A stretch of 36,434 nucleotides of DNA, taken from assembly GCA_024401415.1 (NCBI GenBank), contig JAKSLC010000009.1, positions 1 through 36,434 on the forward strand. The letters run 5' to 3'. Shown one piece after another: positions 22,873-30,992 of the stretch. The position numbers and the translations under genes were made by a program. Source of the stretch: Bacteroidales bacterium. Its GTDB lineage: Bacteria > Bacteroidota > Bacteroidia > Bacteroidales > Marinilabiliaceae. The number at the start of each line of letters is the position of its first letter. Position 1 is the stretch's first letter. Below the pieces are notes generated by a model that worked only from the letters and a program-made list of their open reading frames with translations, did not search any database and was not told where the DNA came from.

Positions 22873-23187
22873 TTATACCAAAGGATAAACCTTGGCGAAG
22901 ATGAAACCGCGGAGAGTCTTGTACTTCTTCTGATTGCGGAAGTCGGCCTTGTAGGAGGCGAGTTCTGTGGCATTAGCCATGATCTCCTTGACACGAGCAG
23001 ATGCAGCAGTGAACTTGGTTGTAGCTGCTTTCTGGCCGTCGGTGAGGACACGGTTCTCCCAGTAGTCCTTATCCATGTGGCAGATAGACGTCTTGCCAGA
23101 AGGAGTCTTGCGGAAGTACTCGGACTCTTCCGAGCCTACCTTTCCGTGGATGTCGCGGAGATAAGATGGTGTGCAAATTTTTCCCAT
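22873..23187 (-). CDS. Small basic protein, paralogue of its neighbour (copy 1)
   Basis: This is a 104-residue protein and the first gene of a three-gene leftward operon. It carries IHGKVGSEESEYFRKTPSGK near the start and KYKTLRGFIFAKVY at the end, like the next gene. Overall identity between the two looks low outside these blocks, so the duplication is not recent. A TAACTTTG promoter box lies about 160 bp upstream. Confidence 0.6.
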   Translation of the reverse strand: MGKICTPSYLRDIHGKVGSEESEYFRKTPSGKTSICHMDKDYWENRVLTDGQKAATTKFTAASARVKEIMANATELASYKADFRNQKKYKTLRGFIFAKVYPLV

Positions 23188-23347
23188 GTGATTGAATTTT
23201 GGATGGTTTGTAATGTGAGATGTCAGTAGCGAGAGGGGGGCGCTAAGTCAAGAGCGGCTGCGGAATGCGTTTTGATGAGTCTTGTATAGTTATTCCGACT
23301 TATGACTGGGCTGTTGGCTTGAGTGCCATCCCTATCGTTTGACAATG

Positions 23348-23355
23348 CAAAGTTA
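23348..23355 (-). promoter_or_regulatory. Bacteroidetes -7 box upstream of the tandem paralogues
   Basis: Read leftward this is TAACTTTG, a full match to TAnnTTTG. No good -33 TTTG is found, and the leader would be about 150 nt. Confidence 0.4.
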
Positions 23356-23529
23356 CGGAGAGCCGGGAGGTCGCTGACGAGATGTGACGAGATTGGGAGA
23401 GGTTTGGAGGGGTTTGGAGGGATCTCACGCAGATTCAACGGATTCAGCGGATTATATATTAACCACAGTTTACACTAGTTGGCACAAGGTTAAGAAAGAA
23501 CAGAGCAATAAAGCTAAGGCAAAAGAAAG

Positions 23530-23566
23530 AAGCTACCCAAGATTGAATGTCGTGGGTAGCTTTTTT
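23530..23566. terminator. Hairpin terminator, probably bidirectional
   Basis: A perfect 10-bp stem (23530-23539 with 23553-23562) is followed on the plus strand by T residues to 23566, and on the minus strand by a pyrimidine-rich CTTCTTTCTTTTG. No rightward gene precedes it, so its use is more likely for the leftward HTH-like gene at 23638. Confidence 0.7.
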
Positions 23567-23569
23567 ATT

Positions 23570-23624
23570 GTGTGCGTATGACGAGCGTATGACGAGCGTA
23601 TGATGTGCGTATGACGAGCGTATG
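23570..23624. repeat. Five tandem 11-bp repeats
   Basis: Units end at 23580, 23591, 23602, 23613 and 23624. Three read ACGAGCGTATG and two are variants with TGTGCGTATG. The array starts four bases after the terminator at 23530-23566. The period is close to one DNA turn. Confidence 0.85.
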
Positions 23625-23637
23625 TGTTTGCAGGGGT

Positions 23638-23913
23638 CTAGGGCTTGGTATAGCTAGGGGTTATGAGGTCGCAATCGAAGCAGAAGCGGTGAGCCATGTA
23701 GGCGATGGCGGCAGGGGAGAGGAGTTTGGATTGAGGAGAGGGGAAGAGGTCGGGGCGTTCGGACTGGGCGATTTTGAGCCAACGGAAGAATGTGCTGTAT
23801 GAGACGCCTACGGTGAGAGCAATCTGGGATTTGGGTTGGAATTGGCTAAAAGAGATGTTGGGGTTGCAGTTGATTGTTTGCATTGTTGTCAGGTTATTGG
23901 TTATGTTTTTCAT
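23638..23913 (-). CDS. Small HTH-like protein
   Basis: The ATG at 23913 gives 91 residues. The longer frame to 24060 adds a Ser/Pro-rich, low-complexity start that overlaps the stop of the TonB-like gene. The core (FQPKSQIALTVGVSYSTFFRW, then LFPSPQSKLLSPAAIAYMAHRF) looks like a helix-turn-helix followed by a final helix. The layout is like the DUF4248-like protein at the other end of the island. No partner gene follows. Confidence 0.5.
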   Translation of the reverse strand: MKNITNNLTTMQTINCNPNISFSQFQPKSQIALTVGVSYSTFFRWLKIAQSERPDLFPSPQSKLLSPAAIAYMAHRFCFDCDLITPSYTKP

Positions 23914-24056
23914 TCGGTGCGAAGGTATGAGTGGGAGAGGGGAAGAATGAGAGGATGGAGATAGGAGAAGTGTGATGGGTGAAGATTTGAGTGGATAAAC
24001 GTTGGCAATGTTACTGAAGGAGGTGTATAGACATGAGATTATTATTGTACACATCA

Positions 24057-25004
24057 TCATTCTTTCACATACCCATCTTTATCTATCCGATACAGGCGCG
24101 GTGATTCGAGGTTTGTATTAGTACACAATTTATGTTTCGTACAATTGTATATTACGTCACCATTACACATTATGTTGTCTTGAATCCATACATTCCGCTT
24201 TTTCTTAAGATGATTACTAACAATATGTCCGTTTAGTTTCTGACCTTCTGAGATTATCAGGATCGACCTCACGTTGCCTTGAACCTCTTTTATCATGCAC
24301 AATCTATATGCAAATGCATCTATATCTTTAGGCGCATACACAATTGCAATTAGATGGTTTCTAAACTGTTCGTTGCGACTAGAGACAAGTCCTAGAGAAT
24401 ACACATCTACATAGTCTTTATAGTCAAAACCTTCAGCAGCCCAAGGATTCAAAAACGGAATAATCAGCAAATCTTTTCCAATCAAGTATTTTTCAAGATT
24501 GTCAAAAATACCATAGGAATACCTTTTCATTTCCCTTCTCCCAATAGATGAAGTATTGAACGCTGAAAAATCAATTTTCATCGTGTCTGAGTAATAATTT
24601 TTGTAATGCTTAGCATACGGAGCAAAAGTAAAAGGTATAGTCATTTCTACGCTGACTCTTTTCTGATTCTGATATGATGATTTTGCAACTCTCAACATAT
24701 TAGCTACGCGCAGCGCTTCTTCATCTAAATCATGACGAATGCCTCGTACAATAACTTGGTTGTTTATATGGCCCAAAGTGTCAACCGTGAATCTAAGAAA
24801 AACTTTCCCCTCTACATTGTCCCTTAAAGCTGAAAACGGATAATGTATGTCTTCAATAGATTCCCTAAGATTGCCTTCAAACTCTGGCATAGATGACAAC
24901 ACAAGTATTGTGCATACGGAGTCATCAACAGAACGTAAATGCTGTTGGGAATATACTTTACCACTTAGTATTAGTGCAATAAGCATCAATGTAATCTTCA
25001 CCAT
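24057..25004 (-). CDS. Periplasmic protein with TonB C-terminal-like domain
   Basis: This 315-residue protein has a cleavable signal peptide (MVKITLMLIALILSGKVYSQ). Residues about 52-125 match the TonB C-terminal fold: YPFSALRDNVEGKVFLRFTV, then DTLGHINNQVIVRG, then LDEEALRVANML. In Bacteroidetes this domain often occurs in periplasmic proteins that are not TonB itself, and here the N-terminal membrane anchor and Pro-rich linker of TonB are missing. The C-terminal 180 or so residues are unrecognised and contain several Cys. It lies between the island and ssrA. Confidence 0.7.
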   Translation of the reverse strand: MVKITLMLIALILSGKVYSQQHLRSVDDSVCTILVLSSMPEFEGNLRESIEDIHYPFSALRDNVEGKVFLRFTVDTLGHINNQVIVRGIRHDLDEEALRVANMLRVAKSSYQNQKRVSVEMTIPFTFAPYAKHYKNYYSDTMKIDFSAFNTSSIGRREMKRYSYGIFDNLEKYLIGKDLLIIPFLNPWAAEGFDYKDYVDVYSLGLVSSRNEQFRNHLIAIVYAPKDIDAFAYRLCMIKEVQGNVRSILIISEGQKLNGHIVSNHLKKKRNVWIQDNIMCNGDVIYNCTKHKLCTNTNLESPRLYRIDKDGYVKE

Positions 25005-25051
25005 TTTCTAGGTATTTTATAGATAAATCTAAGATCCTAAGAGTATAAAAG

Positions 25052-25084
25052 AAAAAACGGATTGGTCAAAACCAACCCGTTTTT
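25052..25084 (-). terminator. Rho-independent terminator of ssrA
   Basis: Read leftward, a stem of ten or more base pairs (25071-25084 with 25052-25066) with a 4-nt loop (25067-25070) ends in six T residues. It lies 9 bases beyond the tmRNA 3' end. Confidence 0.85.
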
Positions 25085-25092
25085 ATGCCTTG

Positions 25093-25488
25093 TGGAGCTG
25101 CGGGGGATCGAACCCCGGTCCAAACATCGTAAGAATATGATTTCTACATGCTTAGCCTTTTCTTGGTTTTCGTGATGGCTGTGGGTAAAGGCACCCGAAA
25201 CCACCCTTATCTCTTTAAATCTCATCACAGGCAAGGAGCATACCAATGACCATCCCGGAATTTCCAGCACCTCTGAACCAAACGCCTCCTGGATTCGGCT
25301 TTTGAGAGATGTCTCGTCTCAGCCTCTTAGGCCGAGATAAAACCTATCTACTGTACTTCGATTAGGCAGCGAGAGCGTAATTGTTTTCGCCAGTTATAGT
25401 TCGAAACCCGAGATTTAAGAGCCGTAGTTCCACCAGCTCTGCATGCTTACATACCCCCATCAAATGCTGTCAAATCCATGTCAACCCC
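25093..25488 (-). ncRNA. ssrA: Transfer-messenger RNA (tmRNA)
   Basis: This RNA of about 396 nt rescues stalled ribosomes and tags the unfinished protein for proteolysis. The 5' end GGGGTTGAC (from 25488) pairs over 7 bp with the 3' CAGCTCC, which is followed by discriminator A at 25093. The T arm with GGTTCGATCCC, typical of the tRNA-like domain, lies just inside the 3' end. CCA is not encoded and must be added. The tag frame (25362-25391) reads GENNYALAA, then TAA. It has its own consensus promoter upstream and a hairpin terminator 9 nt downstream. It is divergent from plsC. Confidence 0.97.
25362..25391 (-). other. tmRNA tag-peptide reading frame
   Basis: Nine codons encode GENNYALAA followed by TAA. 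The LAA end is the ClpXP-type degron, and the tag agrees with those known from Bacteroidales. Confidence 0.93.
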
Positions 25489-25520
25489 AAGGTGTATGCC
25501 TATTTTTGCTAATAGAGATG

Positions 25521-25552
25521 CAAAAGTAGTGCTATGTTTGTTCTTATCCAAA
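25521..25552 (-). promoter_or_regulatory. Consensus promoter of ssrA
   Basis: Read leftward, TTTG (25549-25552), a 20-bp spacer and TACTTTTG (25521-25528) match the Bacteroidetes consensus. Transcription would start about 25 nt before the mature tmRNA 5' end. Confidence 0.8.
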
Positions 25553-25572
25553 TTATTTCAGTAGAAATTGAG

Positions 25573-25604
25573 TTTGCATTGTCGGTATTTTCTGACTACT
25601 TTTG
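25573..25604 (+). promoter_or_regulatory. Consensus promoter of the plsC-prfC run
   Basis: TTTG (25573-25576), a 20-bp spacer and TACTTTTG (25597-25604) match the consensus. The -7 octamer and the spacing are identical to the divergent ssrA promoter, whose -33 box ends only 20 bp away. Confidence 0.8.
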
Positions 25605-25646
25605 CAAGTTGAAATATAATGCATTTTAGATAGTTATAGGATTTCA

Positions 25647-26342
25647 ATGTACGCGTTATACAAATATCTTTTTGTAGTGCCAGTATTTGCTGTCATTACG
25701 GTGGTGTCTACCGTATTCATTGTCATACTGGGTTTTATAAACCCTAGCCTTACATACTACTGCGGAGTAGTGTGGGCAAAAGTTATGCAGTGGATAACAC
25801 CAATGCCTGTTGAGGTAGTGGGTAGGGAGAATGTGAAGCCAGGTCAGTCTTATGTCATTGCCTGCAACCACCAAGGTGCATATGATATTTTCGCAATTTA
25901 TGGTTCTCTCGGCATTAATTTCCGTTGGATCCTCAAGCAGGAACTCCGAAAGGCTCCCGTACTCGGATTCGCTTGTAAGCACATGGGACATATCTTCATC
26001 GAACGTTCTTCACGCCGTGCGGCATACGATAGTATCCAACGCGCCAAAAATATTCTTACTGGCGGTACTTCGGTAGTTATTTTCCCAGAGGGTACTCGCA
26101 GCGGTAAGCCGGAGATGGGTCCTTTCAAGCATGGTGCATTCAAGATGGCTATGGACCTTCAGCTTCCTATCCTCCCAGTGTCTATCAAGGATACTTATAA
26201 GGTAATGGGTAAGAATCTTGCCTCGCTCAAGCCTGGCAAAGTGACAATGACAATACATAAACCAATAGATATAACAGAGTACGAGGAACGACGCGATGAC
26301 CTGATAGAGGCAGTGCGTAGTTCGATAGCAAGTGCGGTATAA
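25647..26342 (+). CDS. plsC: 1-acyl-sn-glycerol-3-phosphate acyltransferase
   Basis: This is a 231-residue inner-membrane enzyme that acylates lysophosphatidic acid to phosphatidic acid. N-terminal membrane segments (about 5-30) precede the catalytic HxxxxD in NHQGAYD (His75, Asp80), and FPEGTRS (146-152) binds the substrate phosphate. The second position after Gln is Gly where NHQS is more usual. The length is typical. Its stop lies 10 bp before the RF3 start codon, so the two are co-transcribed from the consensus promoter at 25573-25604. Confidence 0.92.
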   Translation: MYALYKYLFVVPVFAVITVVSTVFIVILGFINPSLTYYCGVVWAKVMQWITPMPVEVVGRENVKPGQSYVIACNHQGAYDIFAIYGSLGINFRWILKQELRKAPVLGFACKHMGHIFIERSSRRAAYDSIQRAKNILTGGTSVVIFPEGTRSGKPEMGPFKHGAFKMAMDLQLPILPVSIKDTYKVMGKNLASLKPGKVTMTIHKPIDITEYEERRDDLIEAVRSSIASAV

Positions 26343-26352
26343 CGACAGATTT

Positions 26353-27927
26353 ATGCTAATAGACGAAATTCAACGTAGGCGCACATTCGCCATCATCAGT
26401 CACCCTGATGCCGGTAAGACAACATTGACTGAGAAGCTCCTTCTCTTTGGTGGAGCTATTCACGTGGCTGGTGCTGTAAAGAGCAATAAGATTAAGAAGA
26501 CTGCAACGTCGGACTTCATGGAGATTGAGAAGCAGAGAGGTATCTCTGTTGCGACTTCCGTGATGGGTTTTGAGTATGATGGCTATAAGGTCAACATTCT
26601 TGATACTCCAGGTCACCAGGACTTTGCCGAGGATACATTCCGTACCCTCACTGCTGTAGACAGCGTTATTATTGTAGTCGATGCCGCAAAGGGCGTTGAG
26701 ACACAGACACGAAAACTCATGGAGGTTTGCCGTATGCGCAATACTCCAGTGATGATATTCATCAATAAGATGGACCGCCCTTGTGGTGATCCATTTGACC
26801 TTCTTGATGAGTTGGAAAAGGAACTCCATATCGGTGTTCGCCCTCTCAGCTGGCCTATCGGTAATGGCGAGACTTTCAAGGGTGTATACAATCTCTTCGA
26901 GAACAGCCTCTATCTCTATGAGGCATCTAAGCAGACGGTTCAGGAGGGTATAGCTATCGCTGATGTGGCTGACCCACAACTCGATGCTATGGTGGGTGAA
27001 CGTGCTGCAGAGCATCTTCGCGAGGAGTTGGAACTCGTTGCCGGTGTTTATACAGATTTCGACAAGGAGGCATATCTCCGTGGAGAAGTTGCTCCAGTAT
27101 TCTTCGGTTCTGCGTTGAACAATTTCGGTGTACGCGAGTTGCTCCACTGTTTCTTGCGCATTGCTCCTCAGCCAGGAACTTCGCAGACTGAAGCTCGAAT
27201 TGTTCATCCAGAGGAGGAGAAGTTCTCTGGTTTCGTATTCAAGATTCACGCCAATATGGACCCTAACCACCGTAACCGTATCGCTTTCGTGAAGGTCTGC
27301 AGTGGTAAGTTCGAGCGTAATAAGGCATATCGTCATGTTCAGCTAGGTAAGGACCTCAAGTTCTCGAGTCCTACTGCCTTCATGGCCGATAAGAAGAGTG
27401 TCATAGATGAGGCTTATCCTGGCGACATCGTGGGTATCCCTGATTCGGGCAACTTCAAGATTGGCGACTCGCTCTCAGAGGGCGAGAAGTTGGTCTTCAA
27501 GGGAATCCCAAGTTTCTCTCCAGAACTTTTCCGTTATATCGAGAATGATGACCCTATGAAAGCTAAGCAGCTTGCTAAGGGTATCGACCAGCTTATGGAC
27601 GAGGGCGTAGCTCAGTTGTTTGTCCATCAGTTTAATGGCCGTAAGATTATCGGTACTGTAGGCGCTCTCCAGTTCGAGGTTATCCAATACCGACTCCTCC
27701 ATGAGTATCAGGCTGCCTGTCGCTACGAGGGAATCAGCCTCTACAAGGCTTGCTGGATCGAGAGTGATAATGCGGCTCAGCTCGATGAGTTCAAGAAACG
27801 TAAGGTCCAGTATATGGCAAAGGATAAGTGGGGTAGGGATGTGTTCCTCGCAGAGTCTAACTATATGCTCCAGATGGCTCAGGAAGGCTTCAAGGACGTG
27901 CGTTTCCATTTTACTAGCGAATTCTAA
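26353..27927 (+). CDS. prfC: Peptide chain release factor 3
   Basis: This is a GTPase of about 524 residues that removes RF1 and RF2 from the ribosome after peptide release. Visible motifs are the P-loop SHPDAGKTT (16-24), DTPGHQDF (G3) and NKMDR (G4). The [20 protein letters not shown] switch stretch separates RF3 from EF-G. The ATG at 26353 is preferred; a GTG at 26332 would overlap plsC and add seven residues not typical of the family. A downstream domain ends the protein ([10 protein letters not shown]). It is followed after 27 bp by purM. Confidence 0.95.
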   Translation: MLIDEIQRRRTFAIISHPDAGKTTLTEKLLLFGGAIHVAGAVKSNKIKKTATSDFMEIEKQRGISVATSVMGFEYDGYKVNILDTPGHQDFAEDTFRTLTAVDSVIIVVDAAKGVETQTRKLMEVCRMRNTPVMIFINKMDRPCGDPFDLLDELEKELHIGVRPLSWPIGNGETFKGVYNLFENSLYLYEASKQTVQEGIAIADVADPQLDAMVGERAAEHLREELELVAGVYTDFDKEAYLRGEVAPVFFGSALNNFGVRELLHCFLRIAPQPGTSQTEARIVHPEEEKFSGFVFKIHANMDPNHRNRIAFVKVCSGKFERNKAYRHVQLGKDLKFSSPTAFMADKKSVIDEAYPGDIVGIPDSGNFKIGDSLSEGEKLVFKGIPSFSPELFRYIENDDPMKAKQLAKGIDQLMDEGVAQLFVHQFNGRKIIGTVGALQFEVIQYRLLHEYQAACRYEGISLYKACWIESDNAAQLDEFKKRKVQYMAKDKWGRDVFLAESNYMLQMAQEGFKDVRFHFTSEF

Positions 27928-27954
27928 GAAATCAATAGACATACACCTATATAT

Positions 27955-29130
27955 ATGCAAGACGAAAGATATATAGCAAGAGGCGTCAGCGCTTCGAAGG
28001 AGGATGTTCACAACGCTATAAAGAACATCGATAAGGGTATATTCCCAAAGGCATTCTGCAAGATCATCCCTGATATCTTGGGTGGTGACGAGCAATATTG
28101 CAACATCATGCACGCCGATGGCGCTGGAACTAAGTCTAGCTTGGCGTATCTCTATTGGAAGGAGACAGGCGACCTCAGCGTATGGAAGGGTATCGCTCAG
28201 GATGCTCTCATAATGAATATCGACGACCTCCTCTGTGTGGGCGCCGTAGATAATATCCTCGTTTCTTCAACTATCGGCCGTAACAAGCTCCTTATTCCTG
28301 GTGAGGTTATCTCGGCTATCATTAACGGCACAGATGAGCACCTCGCTGAACTTCGCGAGAAGGGAGTGGGCGCTTACGCAACTGGTGGTGAGACTGCCGA
28401 CGTGGGCGACCTTGTACGCACTATCATCGTAGACTCTACTGTAACTTGCCGTATGAAGCGCTCAGATGTCATCGACAACGGCAATATCCGTCCTGGCGAC
28501 GTAATCGTAGGTATGTCTTCATCTGGCAAGGCAACTTATGAGAAGGAGTACAATGGTGGTATGGGTTCTAATGGCCTTACTTCTGCCCGCCATGATGTCT
28601 TTGCTAAGTATTTGGCAGAGAAGTACCCAGAGTCGTTCGACCATGGTGTACCTTATGATTTGGTATATTCAGGCGCTCTCCGCCTTACAGATAATGTAGA
28701 GGGCTCTCCTCTTAATGCAGGTAAGTTGGTATTGTCACCTACTCGTACATACGCTCCTGTAATCAAGAAGCTCCTCGATGCTCTCCGTCCTCAGATTCAT
28801 GGTATGGTTCACTGCTCTGGTGGTGCTCAGACCAAGATTCTCCACTTTATCGGCGACGGTATCCGCATCGTTAAGGAAAATCTCTTCCCTATTCCTCCAC
28901 TATTCCGTACTATTCACGAGCAGTCGGGTACAGATTGGAAGGAGATGTACAAGGTATTCAATATGGGTCATCGTATGGAGGTCTATATTGCACCTGAACA
29001 TGCTGAGGAGGTTATCGCTATCTCTAAGTCGTTCGGTATCGACGCCCAGATTGTTGGCCGTGTAGAGGCTAAGGAGGGTGGTAAAGAGGTTATCCTCAAG
29101 ACCGAAAACGGAGAATACCAATACAACTAA
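27955..29130 (+). CDS. purM: Phosphoribosylformylglycinamidine cyclo-ligase (AIR synthase)
   Basis: This 391-residue cytoplasmic enzyme closes the imidazole ring in purine synthesis, using ATP to convert FGAM to AIR. Family features include MHADGAGTKSSLAYLYW near the N-terminus, MNIDDLLCVGA, the GGETADVGD loop, a GDVIVGMSSSG turn and a late MVHCSGGAQTKILH. It is longer than enterobacterial PurM (about 345 residues), as is usual in Bacteroidetes. It is 15 bp before prfA, and the purM-prfA order is common in the phylum. Confidence 0.93.
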   Translation: MQDERYIARGVSASKEDVHNAIKNIDKGIFPKAFCKIIPDILGGDEQYCNIMHADGAGTKSSLAYLYWKETGDLSVWKGIAQDALIMNIDDLLCVGAVDNILVSSTIGRNKLLIPGEVISAIINGTDEHLAELREKGVGAYATGGETADVGDLVRTIIVDSTVTCRMKRSDVIDNGNIRPGDVIVGMSSSGKATYEKEYNGGMGSNGLTSARHDVFAKYLAEKYPESFDHGVPYDLVYSGALRLTDNVEGSPLNAGKLVLSPTRTYAPVIKKLLDALRPQIHGMVHCSGGAQTKILHFIGDGIRIVKENLFPIPPLFRTIHEQSGTDWKEMYKVFNMGHRMEVYIAPEHAEEVIAISKSFGIDAQIVGRVEAKEGGKEVILKTENGEYQYN

Positions 29131-29145
29131 TACAAAACATTATAG

Positions 29146-30258
29146 ATGGCAAGTAATACTACCATATTGGAGCGTCTTGACGGCTTGATGTCGCGTTTCG
29201 AGGAGGTGTCAACTCTGATTACCGACCCAGGCGTGATAGCCGATCAGGCTCGTTTCCGTAAACTTACCAAAGAGTACAAGGATTTGGATTCGATTCTCAA
29301 GGTGCGTAAGGAGTATGTAGATACCCTTAACGGCTTGGAGGAGGCTAAGGATATCTTGGCTAATGAGTCGGACCCTGACATGAAAGAGATGGCTCGTGAG
29401 GAGGCCTCTCAATGCGAGAAGCGTATACCTGAATTGGAAGAGGAGATAAAGCTTCTTCTCGTACCAGCAGATCCACAGGATGATCGTAATGCAATATTGG
29501 AGATCCGTGGTGGTACAGGTGGCGATGAAGCTGCTCTTTTTGCTGGCGACCTCTTCCGTATGTATACAAAGTACTGCGAGACAAAGGGATGGCATTTGAC
29601 GGTATCGAGTGCATCAGAGGGTGCTGCTGGCGGTTATAAGGAGATCATCTGCAGCGTTACCGGCGAAAAGGTGTATGGCACTCTCAAATATGAGTCGGGT
29701 GTTCACCGCGTTCAGCGTGTTCCAGTTACTGAAACTCAGGGCCGTGTTCACACATCAGCAGCATCTGTTGCCGTTCTTCCAGAGGCAGAGCCTTTCGATG
29801 TAGAGATTAATGAGGGCGAAATAAAGTGGGATACTTTCCGATCTTCAGGCGCCGGTGGTCAGAACGTTAACAAGGTTGAGTCTGGTGTGCGTCTCCGTTA
29901 TAACTGGAAGAACCCTAACACAGGCGTGGTTGAGGAGATTCTCATCGAGTGTACCGAGACTCGTGACCAACCAAAGAATAAGGAGCGCGCTCTCAGCCGC
30001 TTGCGTACCTTTATCTACGACAAGGAGCATCAGAAATATATTGATGATATCGCTTCCAAGCGTAAGACTATGGTATCAACGGGCGACCGCTCGGCAAAGA
30101 TCCGTACATATAACTATCCACAGGGGCGTATCACAGATCACCGTATCAACTATACAATCTACAACCTTGGCGCATTCATGGATGGCGAGATTCAGGATTG
30201 CGTAGATCATCTGATCGTGGCCGAGAATGCAGAGCGTCTCAAGGAGAGTGATATGTAA
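29146..30258 (+). CDS. prfA: Peptide chain release factor 1
   Basis: This 370-residue protein recognises UAA and UAG and releases the peptide. The discriminator tripeptide is PVT (193-195, in RVPVTETQGR) and the catalytic GGQ lies at 237-239 (SSGAGGQNVN), followed by the TRDQPKNKERAL stretch. The PxT tripeptide rather than SPF shows it is RF1 and not RF2. It lies directly after purM. Downstream is an array of five 11-bp repeats and then the FKBP genes. Confidence 0.96.
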   Translation: MASNTTILERLDGLMSRFEEVSTLITDPGVIADQARFRKLTKEYKDLDSILKVRKEYVDTLNGLEEAKDILANESDPDMKEMAREEASQCEKRIPELEEEIKLLLVPADPQDDRNAILEIRGGTGGDEAALFAGDLFRMYTKYCETKGWHLTVSSASEGAAGGYKEIICSVTGEKVYGTLKYESGVHRVQRVPVTETQGRVHTSAASVAVLPEAEPFDVEINEGEIKWDTFRSSGAGGQNVNKVESGVRLRYNWKNPNTGVVEEILIECTETRDQPKNKERALSRLRTFIYDKEHQKYIDDIASKRKTMVSTGDRSAKIRTYNYPQGRITDHRINYTIYNLGAFMDGEIQDCVDHLIVAENAERLKESDM

Positions 30259-30275
30259 CTTTTCTTTCTTTTTCT

Positions 30276-30330
30276 ATATCCCGAGTCTATCCCGAGTACT
30301 CCCCGAGTGATCCCCGAGTATAGACCGAGT
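30276..30330. repeat. Five tandem 11-bp repeats
   Basis: Units end at 30286, 30297, 30308, 30319 and 30330, each in CGAGT; the last five bases are constant and the first part varies (TATCC, ACTCC, GATCC, ATAGA). The array fills the gap between prfA and the FKBP gene. Unit length and copy number equal those of the array at 23570-23624. Confidence 0.85.
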
Positions 30331-30387
30331 GTAGCGAAGGTCAGGACAACTAAAGTTTAATAGCAAAAAAAGAAATAACATAATACA

Positions 30388-30972
30388 ATGAAGAATATCT
30401 CTTATGCCATTGGCATGAATATCGGCGCTAATCTTCTTCAGAGTGGCGCAAAGGGTTTGGACTATGCAGAAGTTGCTGCAGGTTTGCAGGCTGTACTTGA
30501 GGGAAAGCAACCACGTATCGAGAATAAGGAGGCAGGTATGCTTCTTAACAAGTTCTTTACAGAACTCGAGGAGAAGGCTGCTGCAGCAGCAAAGGAGGAG
30601 GGTGAGTCGTTCCTCGCAGCCAACGCTACTCGCGAGGGTGTAGTTACACTTCCTAGTGGCCTTCAGTATGAAGTCATGACACAGGGCAACGGTCCTAAGC
30701 CAAAGGCTACAGATACAGTTCTCTGCCACTACCATGGTACTTTGGTTAATGGCACAGTATTCGATTCTTCAGTACGTCGCGGTCAGCCAGCTGCATTCCC
30801 TGTAAATGGTGTCATTGCTGGTTGGGTAGAAGCTCTTCAGCTTATGCCTGTAGGCTCTAAGTGGAAGCTCTTCATCCCTTACAATCTCGCTTATGGTACA
30901 CGTGGCGCAGGAGAATCCATTCCTCCATATGCAGCCCTCATATTCGAGGTAGAGTTGTTGGAAATCAAATAA
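30388..30972 (+). CDS. FKBP-type peptidyl-prolyl isomerase, cytoplasmic
   Basis: This is a 194-residue protein. The N-terminal 75 residues are helical (SYAIGMNIGANLLQSGAKGL), as in the dimerisation domain of FklB/FkpA. The C-terminal FKBP domain (about 85-194) contains GLQYEV, then VLCHYHGTLVNGTVFDSS, then GVIAGWVEALQLM and GAGESIPPYAALIFEVELL, with the aromatic residues of the active site. It has no signal peptide. It assists proline-limited folding. A second, lipoprotein FKBP gene follows after 20 bp. Confidence 0.92.
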   Translation: MKNISYAIGMNIGANLLQSGAKGLDYAEVAAGLQAVLEGKQPRIENKEAGMLLNKFFTELEEKAAAAAKEEGESFLAANATREGVVTLPSGLQYEVMTQGNGPKPKATDTVLCHYHGTLVNGTVFDSSVRRGQPAAFPVNGVIAGWVEALQLMPVGSKWKLFIPYNLAYGTRGAGESIPPYAALIFEVELLEIK

Positions 30973-30992
30973 TTAAAGTATCAACATAAGAA

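Noticed and set aside
23223..23438. A 71-codon minus-strand frame upstream of the tandem paralogues
   Set aside because: It overlaps a -7 promoter box and short repeats and has no family features.
23570..23624. CRISPR array
   Set aside because: Units are 11 bp and contiguous with no spacers, and no cas genes are present. The array at 30276-30330 is rejected for the same reason.
25037..25270. A 77-codon open frame on the minus strand
   Set aside because: It lies inside the 3' half of the tmRNA and its terminator; the RNA explains the sequence.
26356..27336. A 326-codon open frame antisense to RF3
   Set aside because: A codon-bias shadow of prfC, with no start signal or domain.
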